This document shows, piece by piece, positions 18,862-27,336 of a stretch of DNA of 64,000 nucleotides. The DNA is taken from assembly GCA_017533565.1 (NCBI GenBank), contig JAFXHU010000034.1, forward strand, positions 35,435-99,434, read 5' to 3'. The translations under genes were made by a program, and so were the position numbers. The number at the start of each line of letters is the position of its first letter. Within the stretch, counting starts at the first letter, position 1. The DNA comes from Clostridia bacterium (GTDB taxonomy: Bacteria > Bacillota > Clostridia > Oscillospirales > CAG-272). The notes beneath the pieces were generated by a model. The model worked only from the letters and a program-made list of their open reading frames with translations. It had not been told where the DNA came from and made no database searches.

Positions 18862-18863
18862 AT

Positions 18864-20132
18864 TTATCCTTTCTTCGCCATAAGGGCGCGTTGTCCGATA
18901 TCTTTTCTGTAAAATGCGTTATCAAAGCCGATTTTTCCGACTCTTTCGTAGGCAATTGCGAGTGCATCCGAAAGCTCGCTTGCCGTTGCGGTTACGCCGA
19001 GGACGCGTCCGCCCGCGCTCACGAGCTTACCGTCCGAGAGCCTTGCACCCGCAACGTAAACGTAGGGGCGTATATCGGCGGGAACGTCGATGGGATAGCC
19101 GCTTTCGTATTTTTCGGGATAGCCCCTCGACGCCATAATTACGCAGGCGCAGGAGTCGGTCGAAAACTCAACCTCGCACTCCGAAAGCCTTCCGCTTGAG
19201 GTCGCCATCATAATTTCAAGAAGGTCGGATTTTAAAAGAGGAAGCACGACCTGCGTTTCGGGGTCGCCGAAGCGGCAGTTATACTCGATAACCTTCGGTC
19301 CGCACGGCGTAAGCATAAGTCCGAAGTAAAGGCAGCCGCGAAACTCCCTTCCCTCCGCCTTCATTGCGTTAACCGTGGGGAGGAATATTTTTTCCATACA
19401 CTCCGCGGCAATTTCGGGGGTGTAGTAGGGGTTGGGAGCAACGGTGCCCATTCCGCCCGTGTTAAGACCCGTATCTCCGTCGCACGCGCGCTTGTGGTCC
19501 ATAGAGGAAACCATAGGCCTTACGGTAGTGCCGTCGGTAAAGGCAAGGACCGAAACCTCGGGTCCCGTGAGAAATTCCTCTATTACGATTTTGTTGCCCG
19601 AAGCACCGAATTTGCCCTCCTCCATAATGCTTTGGACGGCGTTAAGAGCCTCGGCACGGGTGGTTGCGATTATAACGCCCTTTCCAAGGGCGAGTCCGTC
19701 CGCCTTTATAACCGTGGGGATAGGTGCGCTTTCAAGATAGGAGTATGCGTCATCGGCAGACTCAAACACCTCGTAGGAGGCGGTGGGAATACCGTATTTT
19801 TTCATAAGGTTTTTGGAAAAGACCTTGCTTCCCTCGATAATAGCGGCGTTAGCGCGCGGACCGAAGCAGGGTATTCCCACCTCGGTAAGGCGGTCAACAC
19901 AGCCAAGCACGAGAGGGTCGTCGGGTGCAACCACGGCGTAATCGATTTTATTTTCAACCGCAAATTTTACTATACCGTCAAGGTCCTTTGCCCCGATAGC
20001 AACGGGGGTGGCATCCTCGGTCATTCCGCCGTTACCGGGAAGCACGAAGATTTCGCCGACGCGGGGGCTTTCCTTTAATTTCTTTACGATGGCATGCTCT
20101 CTGCCGCCACCGCCAACAACCATAATTTTCAT
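18864..20132 (-). CDS. purD: phosphoribosylamine--glycine ligase
   Basis: Joins phosphoribosylamine and glycine with ATP to give GAR, purine step 2. 422 residues, usual for the family. N-terminal Rossmann-like VVGGGGREHAIVKKL, ATP-grasp with KADGLALGKGVIIA (about residue 144), GLNTGGMGTVAPNPYY and the metal-binding NCRFGDPETQVVLP near 290. ATG start, 14 nt after the AICAR transformylase gene and 2 nt before purL. Confidence 0.97.
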   Translation of the reverse strand: MKIMVVGGGGREHAIVKKLKESPRVGEIFVLPGNGGMTEDATPVAIGAKDLDGIVKFAVENKIDYAVVAPDDPLVLGCVDRLTEVGIPCFGPRANAAIIEGSKVFSKNLMKKYGIPTASYEVFESADDAYSYLESAPIPTVIKADGLALGKGVIIATTRAEALNAVQSIMEEGKFGASGNKIVIEEFLTGPEVSVLAFTDGTTVRPMVSSMDHKRACDGDTGLNTGGMGTVAPNPYYTPEIAAECMEKIFLPTVNAMKAEGREFRGCLYFGLMLTPCGPKVIEYNCRFGDPETQVVLPLLKSDLLEIMMATSSGRLSECEVEFSTDSCACVIMASRGYPEKYESGYPIDVPADIRPYVYVAGARLSDGKLVSAGGRVLGVTATASELSDALAIAYERVGKIGFDNAFYRKDIGQRALMAKKG

Positions 20133-20146
20133 TTATGCCCCTCCGA

Positions 20147-21331
20147 TTAGTGGTGGAAAAGCCGCATTCCCGTGAACGCCATAACCATTCCGTTTTTGTT
20201 GCACTCCTCGATAACGAGGTCGTCGCGGATAGAGCCGCCCGGCTCGGCAATATACTTTACGCCCGAGTTGAAGGCGCGCTTTACGTTATCCGCAAAGGGG
20301 AAAAACGCATCGGAGGCAAGAGCAATTTCGTTAAAGCCGTCAAGCCACTCGCGCTTTTCGGCATCGGTAAGAGGTGCGGGTCTTTCGCTGAAGTAATTTT
20401 CCCAGATGCCGTCGGCGGTAACGTCTTCCTCGTTTCCGTTAATGTAGCCGTCGATGACGTTATCCCTCTCCGGTCTGCCCATTTTCTCAAGGAAAGGAAG
20501 GGCGAGGGTTTTCGGATGCTGACGAAGCAGCCAGGTGTCAGCCTTCGTGCCCGCAAGACGGGTGCAGTGAATACGCGACTGCTGTCCCGCGCCGACGCCG
20601 ATAGCCTGTCCGTCGGTGGCATAGCAAACCGAATTCGACTGCGTATATTTAAGCGTGATGAGTGCGATTATAAGGTCGCGCTTTGCACTCTCGGGCAGAG
20701 TTTTGTTTTCGGTAACGATATTTTCAAGAAGGTGCGCGCCGATTTTAAACTCGTTTCTTCCCTGCTCAAAGGTGATGCCGAATACGTCCTTCGTTTCAAC
20801 GGGTGCGGGGGTGTAATTCGGGTCGATTTCGACGATATTGTAGCCGCCCTTTCTTTTCGATTTGAGAATTTCAAGCGCCATAGGCTCGTAGCCCGGGGCG
20901 ATAATTCCGTCGGAAACCTCGCGTGCAAGAAGCCTTGCGGTGGTTACGTCGCAGACGTCGGAGAGTGCAACCCAATCGCCGAAGGAGCAAAGCCTGTCGG
21001 TGCCGCGGGCGCGGACGTAGGCACAGGCGAGGGGGGAGTCGTCAAGCCCCTCTATATCCTCTACGAAGCAAGCCTTCTTAAGCGCGGGCGAAAGCGGAAT
21101 ACCAACTGCCGCGGAGGTGGGAGAAACGTGCTTGAAGGAGGTTGCGGCGGGAAGTCCCGTTGCCTCCTTTAATTCCTTTACGAGCTGCCAAGAGTTAAAG
21201 GCATCGAGGAAATTGATATATCCCGGTCTTCCGTTAAGCACGGTAATCGGTAATTCTGAGCCGTCCTTCTTAAATATACGGGAGGGCTTTTGGTTGGGAT
21301 TACAGCCGTATTTAAGCTCAAATTCTTTCAT
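20147..21331 (-). CDS. purH: AICAR formyltransferase (stand-alone, no cyclohydrolase domain)
   Basis: Transfers a formyl group from 10-formyl-THF to AICAR, giving FAICAR. 394 residues: only the transformylase half of normal PurH (about 510-530). Motifs KYGCNPNQKPSRI, TSFKHVSPTSAAVG (the Lys-His active-site pair), KYTQSNSVCYA and DAFFPFADNV are present. The N-terminal IMP cyclohydrolase (MGS-like) domain is missing; the next gene upstream supplies a PurO-type cyclohydrolase instead. The C-terminus is short, ending FTGMRLFHH. Formyl-THF may come from fhs at 52992. Confidence 0.95.
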   Translation of the reverse strand: MKEFELKYGCNPNQKPSRIFKKDGSELPITVLNGRPGYINFLDAFNSWQLVKELKEATGLPAATSFKHVSPTSAAVGIPLSPALKKACFVEDIEGLDDSPLACAYVRARGTDRLCSFGDWVALSDVCDVTTARLLAREVSDGIIAPGYEPMALEILKSKRKGGYNIVEIDPNYTPAPVETKDVFGITFEQGRNEFKIGAHLLENIVTENKTLPESAKRDLIIALITLKYTQSNSVCYATDGQAIGVGAGQQSRIHCTRLAGTKADTWLLRQHPKTLALPFLEKMGRPERDNVIDGYINGNEEDVTADGIWENYFSERPAPLTDAEKREWLDGFNEIALASDAFFPFADNVKRAFNSGVKYIAEPGGSIRDDLVIEECNKNGMVMAFTGMRLFHH

Positions 21332-21346
21332 TGTCGCACCGCCTTT

Positions 21347-22063
21347 TTATACGTTTTTATTTACTATTCTCGTTTCGGCATCGCCGCTTGCGATATCGAT
21401 GTATCTTACGAAAAGCGAAACCTTGTTATCCGAGTTGAGGTTTTCCCAGATATGCGCGGTAAGCGCGTCGATGTCAATGTCGGGAAGAAGGAGGGTTTTC
21501 GGCTCTCCCTCAAAGGACGGAAGCGGATTTCCGTCGCCCATATAGGTATGTATAAACTTTGCATAGCCGTTTTTGGGGTTGGAGTAGGCGTAGGTAAACC
21601 TTTCGCAGGAGGACGGGTCACCCTCCGCGCTTTTAAGGATAGACATAGCGAAATTCATTCCCTCGCTCTCCCTTCGGATAATTCCCGAGATGCGGGGGGT
21701 GAAGTTGGGGGAGTCGTCCTCAAATTCGCGGGTGCGAAGCGCCTGCTCAAAGGTCATTTGCTTGTCCATAAGGCTGTAAATCGTATCCGTTTGGTCGCCG
21801 TTTGTGACGATGGTCTTGTTACCGAGGACACGGACAGGATAATAGATTATAAGGTGGGGGTCAACCATTTTGGACTCGTCAAACGCCTTCGTGCGCATAG
21901 CGTCGCCCTCCGCCACGAAAACGCGGTTGCGGCTGTTAACGCTTCTTCCCATAATGAAGTAGGCGGTAATTGCCTTTGTCCCGTCGTTGCTTTTTCCGAT
22001 TATAATTCCTCTGCCGTGATAGGAGAGCGAGTTAAGCTCCTCCTTTATCGTTGAAATCTTCAT
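21347..22063 (-). CDS. purO: IMP cyclohydrolase, PurO type
   Basis: Closes the ring of FAICAR to IMP, the last step. 238 residues, resembling the archaeal-type IMP cyclohydrolase family rather than the PurH N-domain: YHGRGIIIGKSNDGTKAITAYFIMGRSVNSRNRVF at the N-terminus, then TIVTNGDQTDTIY and RISGIIRRE. It overlaps purN by 4 nt (ATGA) and precedes the stand-alone AICAR transformylase by 15 nt, so the two halves of the usual PurH activity are neighbours on separate genes. Confidence 0.9.
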   Translation of the reverse strand: MKISTIKEELNSLSYHGRGIIIGKSNDGTKAITAYFIMGRSVNSRNRVFVAEGDAMRTKAFDESKMVDPHLIIYYPVRVLGNKTIVTNGDQTDTIYSLMDKQMTFEQALRTREFEDDSPNFTPRISGIIRRESEGMNFAMSILKSAEGDPSSCERFTYAYSNPKNGYAKFIHTYMGDGNPLPSFEGEPKTLLLPDIDIDALTAHIWENLNSDNKVSLFVRYIDIASGDAETRIVNKNV

Positions 22064-22704
22064 TTTCCGTTCTCCTTTAAGATTCTGACTTTGCCGTTTT
22101 CAACCGTAATTCTGTCCTCGCAGAAAAGGCGCACCGCCTCGGGCAGGATTATCCACTCCGCCTGCTCCATTATACGTCTTTGCAGCTGCTCGGGGGTATC
22201 GTCCTCCAAAACCTCTACGGCTTTTTGCAAAACAATCGGTCCTGCGTCGCATTCGGGAGTAACGATATGGACGGTTGCGCCCGAGAGCCTTACGCCCTTT
22301 TCAAGCGCCGCCTCGTGAACGCGCAGTCCGTAAAAGCCCTTCCCGCAAAAGGAGGGGATAAGCGCGGGGTGGACGTTGAGTATTTTGTTCGGAAACGCCT
22401 CGTAAACCTGCTCGTCGAGAATTGTGAGAAAGCCCGCAAGCACCACGAGGTCGATTTGCCCTTCTACGAGTGCGTCGGCAAGCGCGCGGGAGTATTCGGC
22501 AACGCTTGCATATTCCCTTCGTGAAAGCACGAGAGTCGGAATACCGTTGCTTTTTGCCCTTTCAAGAGCGAAAGCGTCGGGCCTTGAGGAGAGGACGAGG
22601 GCGATTTCTCCGCCAAGCTCCCCTCTCTTTTGCGAATCTATAAGTGCCTGCAGATTTGTTCCGCCGCCCGACACAAGCACCGCGATTTTCTTTACCTTGC
22701 CCAT
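22060..22704 (-). CDS. purN: phosphoribosylglycinamide formyltransferase
   Basis: Formylates GAR with 10-formyl-THF, purine step 3. 214 residues. VLVSGGGTNLQALID binds the ribose phosphate, NVHPALIPSF carries the catalytic Asn and His, and SGATVHIVTPECDAGPIVLQ the catalytic Asp. The usual GMHVYG segment reads CGKGFYGLRVHEAA, a variant common in Clostridia. It lies 6 nt after purM and overlaps purO by 4 nt. Confidence 0.96.
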   Translation of the reverse strand: MGKVKKIAVLVSGGGTNLQALIDSQKRGELGGEIALVLSSRPDAFALERAKSNGIPTLVLSRREYASVAEYSRALADALVEGQIDLVVLAGFLTILDEQVYEAFPNKILNVHPALIPSFCGKGFYGLRVHEAALEKGVRLSGATVHIVTPECDAGPIVLQKAVEVLEDDTPEQLQRRIMEQAEWIILPEAVRLFCEDRITVENGKVRILKENGK

Positions 22705-22710
22705 ATTCGG

Positions 22711-23760
22711 TTAATAGAGGATAACGCCCTCGTCCCCCTTTACAATCTCTCCGATTACGTAGGCGTCCTCGCCGTTTTCACGAAGGATTTCAAGAGCGCG
22801 CGTTACCTCGCCCGCGGGAACTACAACCGACATTCCGACACCCATATTGTAGGTGTTGTACATATCTCTTTCGGGGATATTTCCCTCGGTCATAATGAGG
22901 TCGAAGATGGGGAGAACCTTTACCCTTGACTTGTCGATTTTAGCGGTCAAGCCCTCGGGAATAGAGCGCGGAACGTTCTCGTAAAAGCCGCCGCCCGTTA
23001 TATGGCTTATACCCTTTACATCGACCTCGTTAAGAAGCGCGAGTATGCTCCTTACGTAGATTTTCGTGGGGGTAAGCAGCGTTTCGGCAACCGTCGCACC
23101 GCCAAGCTCCTCGCGGGGAACGTAGAGGCGCGGGTTGTTGTTATCAATATCGAACACCTTTCTGACAAGAGAGAAGCCGTTGGAGTGAACTCCGCTTGAT
23201 GCAAGGGCGATAACGACGTCACCCTCCGCCATTCTCTTGTTGTCAAGGATTTTCTTTTTATCGACTATGCCGACCGCAAAGCCCGCGAGGTCGTAATCCT
23301 CAAGCGGCATAAGCCCGGGATGCTCCGCGGTTTCACCGCCGATGAGCGCGGCGCCCGACTGTACGCAGCCCTCCGCAACTCCGCCGACGATAGCGGCAAT
23401 CTTTTCGGGATAGTTCTTTCCGCAAGCAATGTAGTCAAGGAAGAACAGGGGGCGTGCGCCGCAGCAAATAATGTCGTTTACGCACATAGCCACCGCATCG
23501 ATACCGATGGTATCGTGCTTGTCAAGAAGGATAGCCATTTTTACCTTCGTGCCGCAGCCGTCGGTGCCGGATACCAGGACCGGCTCCTCCATACCGAAAA
23601 GGTTAAGACCAAAGCAGCCGCCAAAGCCGCCGACGTCGTCGTCAAGGCAGCCCTCGTTCTTGGTTCTTGCAATATGCTTTTTCATAAGCTCCACGGCACG
23701 ATAGCCCGCGGTAATGTCAACGCCGGCAGCGGCGTAGCTTTCGGATTTGGAATTCTTCAC
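22711..23760 (-). CDS. purM: phosphoribosylformylglycinamidine cyclo-ligase
   Basis: Makes AIR from FGAM with ATP, purine step 5. 349 residues. Motifs: [48 protein letters not shown] and [14 protein letters not shown]. It starts 3 nt after the purF stop. Nothing unusual in the sequence. Confidence 0.97.
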   Translation of the reverse strand: MKNSKSESYAAAGVDITAGYRAVELMKKHIARTKNEGCLDDDVGGFGGCFGLNLFGMEEPVLVSGTDGCGTKVKMAILLDKHDTIGIDAVAMCVNDIICCGARPLFFLDYIACGKNYPEKIAAIVGGVAEGCVQSGAALIGGETAEHPGLMPLEDYDLAGFAVGIVDKKKILDNKRMAEGDVVIALASSGVHSNGFSLVRKVFDIDNNNPRLYVPREELGGATVAETLLTPTKIYVRSILALLNEVDVKGISHITGGGFYENVPRSIPEGLTAKIDKSRVKVLPIFDLIMTEGNIPERDMYNTYNMGVGMSVVVPAGEVTRALEILRENGEDAYVIGEIVKGDEGVILY

Positions 23761-23763
23761 TTT

Positions 23764-25176
23764 TCAACCCTCGCTTTCTGAAATTTTATTGTCGAATTTG
23801 TTTACGCATTTTACGGGTGCCTCGGTGGGATACTCCCCGTCGAAGCAGGCGGTGCAAAAGCCGCTGCAGCTTGAGCCGCAGGCAATCCTCCTTACGTCCT
23901 CAAGCGGAAGGAAGCCGAGCGTGTCCGCACCGACGATGCGGGCAATCTCCTCCACGGTATGCTTGCAGGCGATATGATTCTCGCGGCTGTCTATATCGGT
24001 GCCGTAGTAGCAGGGATAAAGGAACTTTGGCGCGGAGGAGCGAAGGTGAATTTCGGTTGCTCCCGCGCTTCGCAAAAGCTTTACGATTCGGGCGCAGGTA
24101 GTGCCGCGCACAATCGAGTCGTCAACAAGCACCACGCGCTTTCCTTTTACGGCGGCGGAAACGGGGTTAAGCTTTATTTTAACCTTGTCCTCCCTAACCG
24201 ACTGACCGGGTGCTATAAAGGTGCGCCCGATGTATTTGTTCTTTATAAGTCCGATGCCGTAGGGTATTCCCGATTCCTCCGCATAGCCGAGCGCGGCATC
24301 GAGTCCCGAGTCGGGAACTCCGACAACGACGTCAGCCTCCACGGGATAAGCCCTTGCAAGCAGAGCGCCAGCCGCGGCTCTTGCCGCCTGTACCGAGCGG
24401 TCGGATATAACCGAGTCGGGGCGTGCGGTATAAAAGTACTCGAAAATACAAAGGGCATTCGGCTTTTTTCCGCAATGGTCGGTAATCGAATTTACGCTTC
24501 CGTCCACTCCGAAAACCACGATTTCACCCGGGAGAATTTCGCGTATAAAGCTTGCGCCGACGGTATCGAGGGCACAGCTTTCGGTTGCAACCACGTACTC
24601 GCCGTTTTCGCGACGTCCGTAGCAAAGGGGGTGAAGTCCGTTTTCATCCCTTACGGCAATCATTTTGCGCGGGGACATAAGAAGCAGGCAATAGCCGCCG
24701 CGAAGCGTATTCATCGCGCGGTTGACCGCCTCCTCTATCGAGGGCGCGGAAAGTCGCTCCTTCGTAATGACGTAGGAAATAATCTCGGCATCCGAGGAGG
24801 TATGGAAAATCATACCCGAAAGCTCCAGCTCGTGGCGGAGCTGTGTCGCGTTGACGAGCCTTCCGTCGGTTGCGAGGGCAAGCCTTCCCTTTATGTGATT
24901 AACGACGATAGGCTCTGCGTTTGCGACCCCCTTCGTGCCGAGCGTGCCGTAACGGCAGTGTCCGATTGCGATTTCACCCTCGGCAAGATGCTCCATAGCG
25001 TTTCTGTCAAAGACGTCGCCGACGAGTCCCGTATTCTTGTGCTGGCGGAAGATGCCGTCATCGTTTACGACAATTCCCGCGCTTTCCTGCCCCCTATGCT
25101 GGAGGGCGTAAAGTCCGTAATAGACCGCGGAGGCCAAATTTTCGCGCTCCGTTCCGATAATTCCAAAAAGTCCCAT
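23764..25176 (-). CDS. purF: amidophosphoribosyltransferase homologue lacking the N-terminal catalytic Cys
   Basis: First step of purine synthesis: PRPP plus ammonia from glutamine to phosphoribosylamine. 470 residues. The phosphoribosyltransferase half is intact, with [13 protein letters not shown] (PRPP loop) and [21 protein letters not shown]. The glutaminase half is not: normal PurF exposes Cys in CGVFGI, but here the chain begins MGLFGIIG, with the start Met where Cys should be and an in-frame TGA just upstream, so no propeptide is hidden. LAHNGNLVN, which forms the oxyanion hole, reads LATDGRLVN (Asn to Asp). [16 protein letters not shown] and TSSDAE remain. I infer it cannot hydrolyse glutamine in the normal way and may use free ammonia. 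Four C-terminal Cys ([13 protein letters not shown]) fit iron-sulfur ligation. GGGAG supports the start. Confidence 0.92.
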   Translation of the reverse strand: MGLFGIIGTERENLASAVYYGLYALQHRGQESAGIVVNDDGIFRQHKNTGLVGDVFDRNAMEHLAEGEIAIGHCRYGTLGTKGVANAEPIVVNHIKGRLALATDGRLVNATQLRHELELSGMIFHTSSDAEIISYVITKERLSAPSIEEAVNRAMNTLRGGYCLLLMSPRKMIAVRDENGLHPLCYGRRENGEYVVATESCALDTVGASFIREILPGEIVVFGVDGSVNSITDHCGKKPNALCIFEYFYTARPDSVISDRSVQAARAAAGALLARAYPVEADVVVGVPDSGLDAALGYAEESGIPYGIGLIKNKYIGRTFIAPGQSVREDKVKIKLNPVSAAVKGKRVVLVDDSIVRGTTCARIVKLLRSAGATEIHLRSSAPKFLYPCYYGTDIDSRENHIACKHTVEEIARIVGADTLGFLPLEDVRRIACGSSCSGFCTACFDGEYPTEAPVKCVNKFDNKISESEG

Positions 25177-25191
25177 ATTTTTTCTCCCAAA

Positions 25192-25686
25192 TCAGGAATT
25201 GAATTTATCCTCTACCGCCGCATTCTTTACGAGGACGGTGGCGGTTGCCCTTGCCCTTGCCTCCTTCAGCTTTGCGGAAAGCTCCGCGTCCGAAAGAGCG
25301 AGTATTTGCACCGCGAGGGTCGCGGCGTTTGCGGCACCGTCAATGGCTACCGTAGCAACGGGGATTCCCGACGGCATTTGCACGGTTGCAAGAAGCGCGT
25401 CCATTCCTCCCGTATTCTTGGAGGAAATCGGAATACCGATTACGGGCAGAGTGGTATTTGCGGCAACCGCACCCGCAAGGTGCGCCGCCATTCCCGCCGC
25501 CGCAATAATCACGCCGAAGCCCTTCCCCTCCGCAGAGGAAACGAACTCCGCACATTCGCGGGGGGTACGGTGGGCGGAATACACGTGTACCTCGAACGGT
25601 ACTCCGTAATCGCGAAGGACGTTAATGCCCTTTTCCACGGTGGGAAGGTCGCTGTCGCTTCCCATAAGCACGGCTACTTTTTTCAT
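25192..25686 (-). CDS. purE: N5-carboxyaminoimidazole ribonucleotide mutase
   Basis: Interconverts N5-CAIR and CAIR (class I PurE). 164 residues. [13 protein letters not shown] binds phosphate, VYSAHRTP holds the catalytic His, and [18 protein letters not shown] is the class I C-terminal signature. No purK is in this window. First gene of the operon, behind the ZTP riboswitch; purF begins 15 nt after its stop. Confidence 0.95.
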   Translation of the reverse strand: MKKVAVLMGSDSDLPTVEKGINVLRDYGVPFEVHVYSAHRTPRECAEFVSSAEGKGFGVIIAAAGMAAHLAGAVAANTTLPVIGIPISSKNTGGMDALLATVQMPSGIPVATVAIDGAANAATLAVQILALSDAELSAKLKEARARATATVLVKNAAVEDKFNS

Positions 25687-25733
25687 TTATACCTCTTTTC
25701 TGCCGGTCGGCAATTTAATTAACAAATCAAAAA

Positions 25734-25830
25734 GGGCAACTCACCCATAAAGGTAGAGCTGCCCAGACGGTCGACAATTTAACGATTTTTGCTTCCATGC
25801 GGTTTATTCCGCGCCCGTCAGTTGCAAAAA
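25734..25830 (-). promoter_or_regulatory. ZTP (pfl) riboswitch with intrinsic terminator
   Basis: Read on the minus strand: P1 is a perfect 7-bp stem (25824-25830 with 25786-25792) enclosing ACUGACGGGC, a small hairpin GCGG-loop-CCGC (25809-25812 with 25799-25802) and AUGGAAGC. After a linker comes CCGUCUGGGC (25770-25761), the conserved ZTP 3' element. Its GGGC also opens the 13-bp arm of a terminator (25752-25764 with 25734-25746) followed by a T run, so ligand binding would disrupt termination. ZTP/ZMP accumulates when 10-formyl-THF is short; placement ahead of purE and the purine operon is classic for this class. Confidence 0.85.
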
Positions 25831-25844
25831 CCTTTACCGATTAT

Positions 25845-25874
25845 ATTTTAACACACGCGCCGCGCGCTTGTCAA
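25845..25874 (-). promoter_or_regulatory. sigma-A promoter of the purine operon
   Basis: Minus strand TTGACA, 18-bp spacer, TAAAAT; transcription would start just before the riboswitch P1. Confidence 0.8.
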
Positions 25875-25947
25875 CAAGGTTTTTATTCCGACGGAATAGA
25901 AAATCAAGAAAATATTTTAGGGGTATTTTGTCGCAATTTAACAAATG

Positions 25948-27267
25948 CTATTTGAGAGTGATGAGGTAAAGCTCGTTTTTACCCGCACGAAGCCGCACCC
26001 GCCCGTCGGTCAGGGGCACGTCCCTTGCCGAGGTTGTAAAGCCGTCGCCGCGCTTCCCCCCACCGATAATTCCGCTTATCGAATAGGTGGAAAACTCCCT
26101 GCCCTCCACGGAAATTTCAATACCGCCGTTGTAGGCGTCGGTAGCAACGATAACCGCGCCCTCCGTGCCGTCTGTGGCGGCAAGCGAATAGATGGCGTGA
26201 CGGTAATCCTCCGTACAGGGTACTGCCGTGCCGAGCCGCGAAAGCACACCGAAGGCACAAAGTGCCTTATACGCCGCGTAGGTGTGGACCGAGTGCCTGT
26301 CCTCCAGCGAGAAAAGCGGACAGCCGTCGCTTTCGGGATTGCCGTCCAAAAACAGCATTGCGGTATCCCCCTTTTGCGCGAGAATAAGCGAGGAGATAAG
26401 AAGCGCGGGATACGCCCTGTCGGTATAGAGCGCGGCGGACGGTGCGATTGAAAAATCGGATATTACCGACTGCGTGCGCTTTAAGCCGTTTTGGTTCAAA
26501 AAGTTGCGTGCATAGTTTGAATGGAGCGAAAGCTCCTCGGGCGTTTCGGCGTGGCAGGACCAAGTGAAAAAGTCGAGGGGAGCCTCGGTTTCGCGGTTGG
26601 TGACGTAGGACAAAAAGCCCTCCAAAAATTCAACGTAGCCGCGCTCCTCGTCGGTGGCGTCGTAGTGGTTAAGGCTGTGAAAGCCGCCCGAGGAATATCC
26701 GCCGATTTTGATGCGAGGAAAGCGAGCGCGAAGGCGGTTTGCAACCGTGCGGTAAAGCTCGTAAAGCTTGACACGCTCCCCCTCGTCGGGCACAAAATCG
26801 CATCCGAGGACTATTTCCACCTGCTTTATTCCGAGCTTCATTCCACCGCCCCAGCCCTCGTTGTAATGCGCAATTATTCTCTCGCACACAGCCGCCCATT
26901 TTTCGGGGCTTGCGGGTAAAGCGGCGTGACGCTTTATTTCATACGGCTCGGGACTTTCGCCGAGGCGAAGCATTATTCCCGCCCCCATATCTTTTATTGC
27001 GCGGAGGTATTTGTCGGTGGGTGCGAAGTTATAGGATTGCTCAAATCTTTCGTCAAGATTAAAATCGGGAAAAACGGTATGTATATCCACGACTCGCTCG
27101 GCGGGGTGACCGTGAGTGCGGATAAAGGCTACGCCCGCCGCGGTGAGTATCTGTGAAAGGTCAACCGACAGCGATGCGGTGGCAAGCGGCCCCGAATTTA
27201 AGGCGAGCAGCGGCTTTATCCGTCCCGCGGATTTAGAAAAGTCAACGTTAATATATCTTTGAAGCAC
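25948..27267 (-). CDS. GH39-like TIM-barrel protein, possibly catalytically inactive
   Basis: 439 residues. The N-terminal half follows GH39-type barrels: RTHGHPAERVVDIHTVFPDFN (residues 50-70), YNFAPTDKYLRAIKDMGAGIMLRLGES, then ARFPRIKIGGYSSGG and a C-terminal beta domain (VEGREFSTYSISG). Where active enzymes have EIWNEPD with the acid/base Glu, this reads VEIVLGCDF (about 150-158), and the nucleophile region reads VISDFSIAP rather than TEWN. Both Glu thus seem lost, so it may bind sugar without cleaving, or use another mechanism. GTG start 7 nt after AAAGGAGAG; the 18-bp palindrome lies directly upstream. Its stop is next to the purine-operon promoter. Confidence 0.65.
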   Translation of the reverse strand: MLQRYINVDFSKSAGRIKPLLALNSGPLATASLSVDLSQILTAAGVAFIRTHGHPAERVVDIHTVFPDFNLDERFEQSYNFAPTDKYLRAIKDMGAGIMLRLGESPEPYEIKRHAALPASPEKWAAVCERIIAHYNEGWGGGMKLGIKQVEIVLGCDFVPDEGERVKLYELYRTVANRLRARFPRIKIGGYSSGGFHSLNHYDATDEERGYVEFLEGFLSYVTNRETEAPLDFFTWSCHAETPEELSLHSNYARNFLNQNGLKRTQSVISDFSIAPSAALYTDRAYPALLISSLILAQKGDTAMLFLDGNPESDGCPLFSLEDRHSVHTYAAYKALCAFGVLSRLGTAVPCTEDYRHAIYSLAATDGTEGAVIVATDAYNGGIEISVEGREFSTYSISGIIGGGKRGDGFTTSARDVPLTDGRVRLRAGKNELYLITLK

Positions 27268-27280
27268 CGCGCTCTCCTTT

Positions 27281-27298
27281 CGTAAACAATTATTTACA
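27281..27298. promoter_or_regulatory. 18-bp palindrome upstream of the GH39-like gene
   Basis: On the plus strand CGTAAACAATTATTTACA, immediately before the Shine-Dalgarno of the GTG-start gene; same architecture as at 11928 and 52923. Confidence 0.5.
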
Positions 27299-27336
27299 TA
27301 TTGTGGCTTTTAAACTTGATTTATTTATGTGAAATT

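Noticed and set aside
25192-25686. Class II PurE (direct AIR carboxylase)
   Set aside because: The C-terminal [14 protein letters not shown] and the phosphate loop match class I; absence of purK in the window only means it may be elsewhere.
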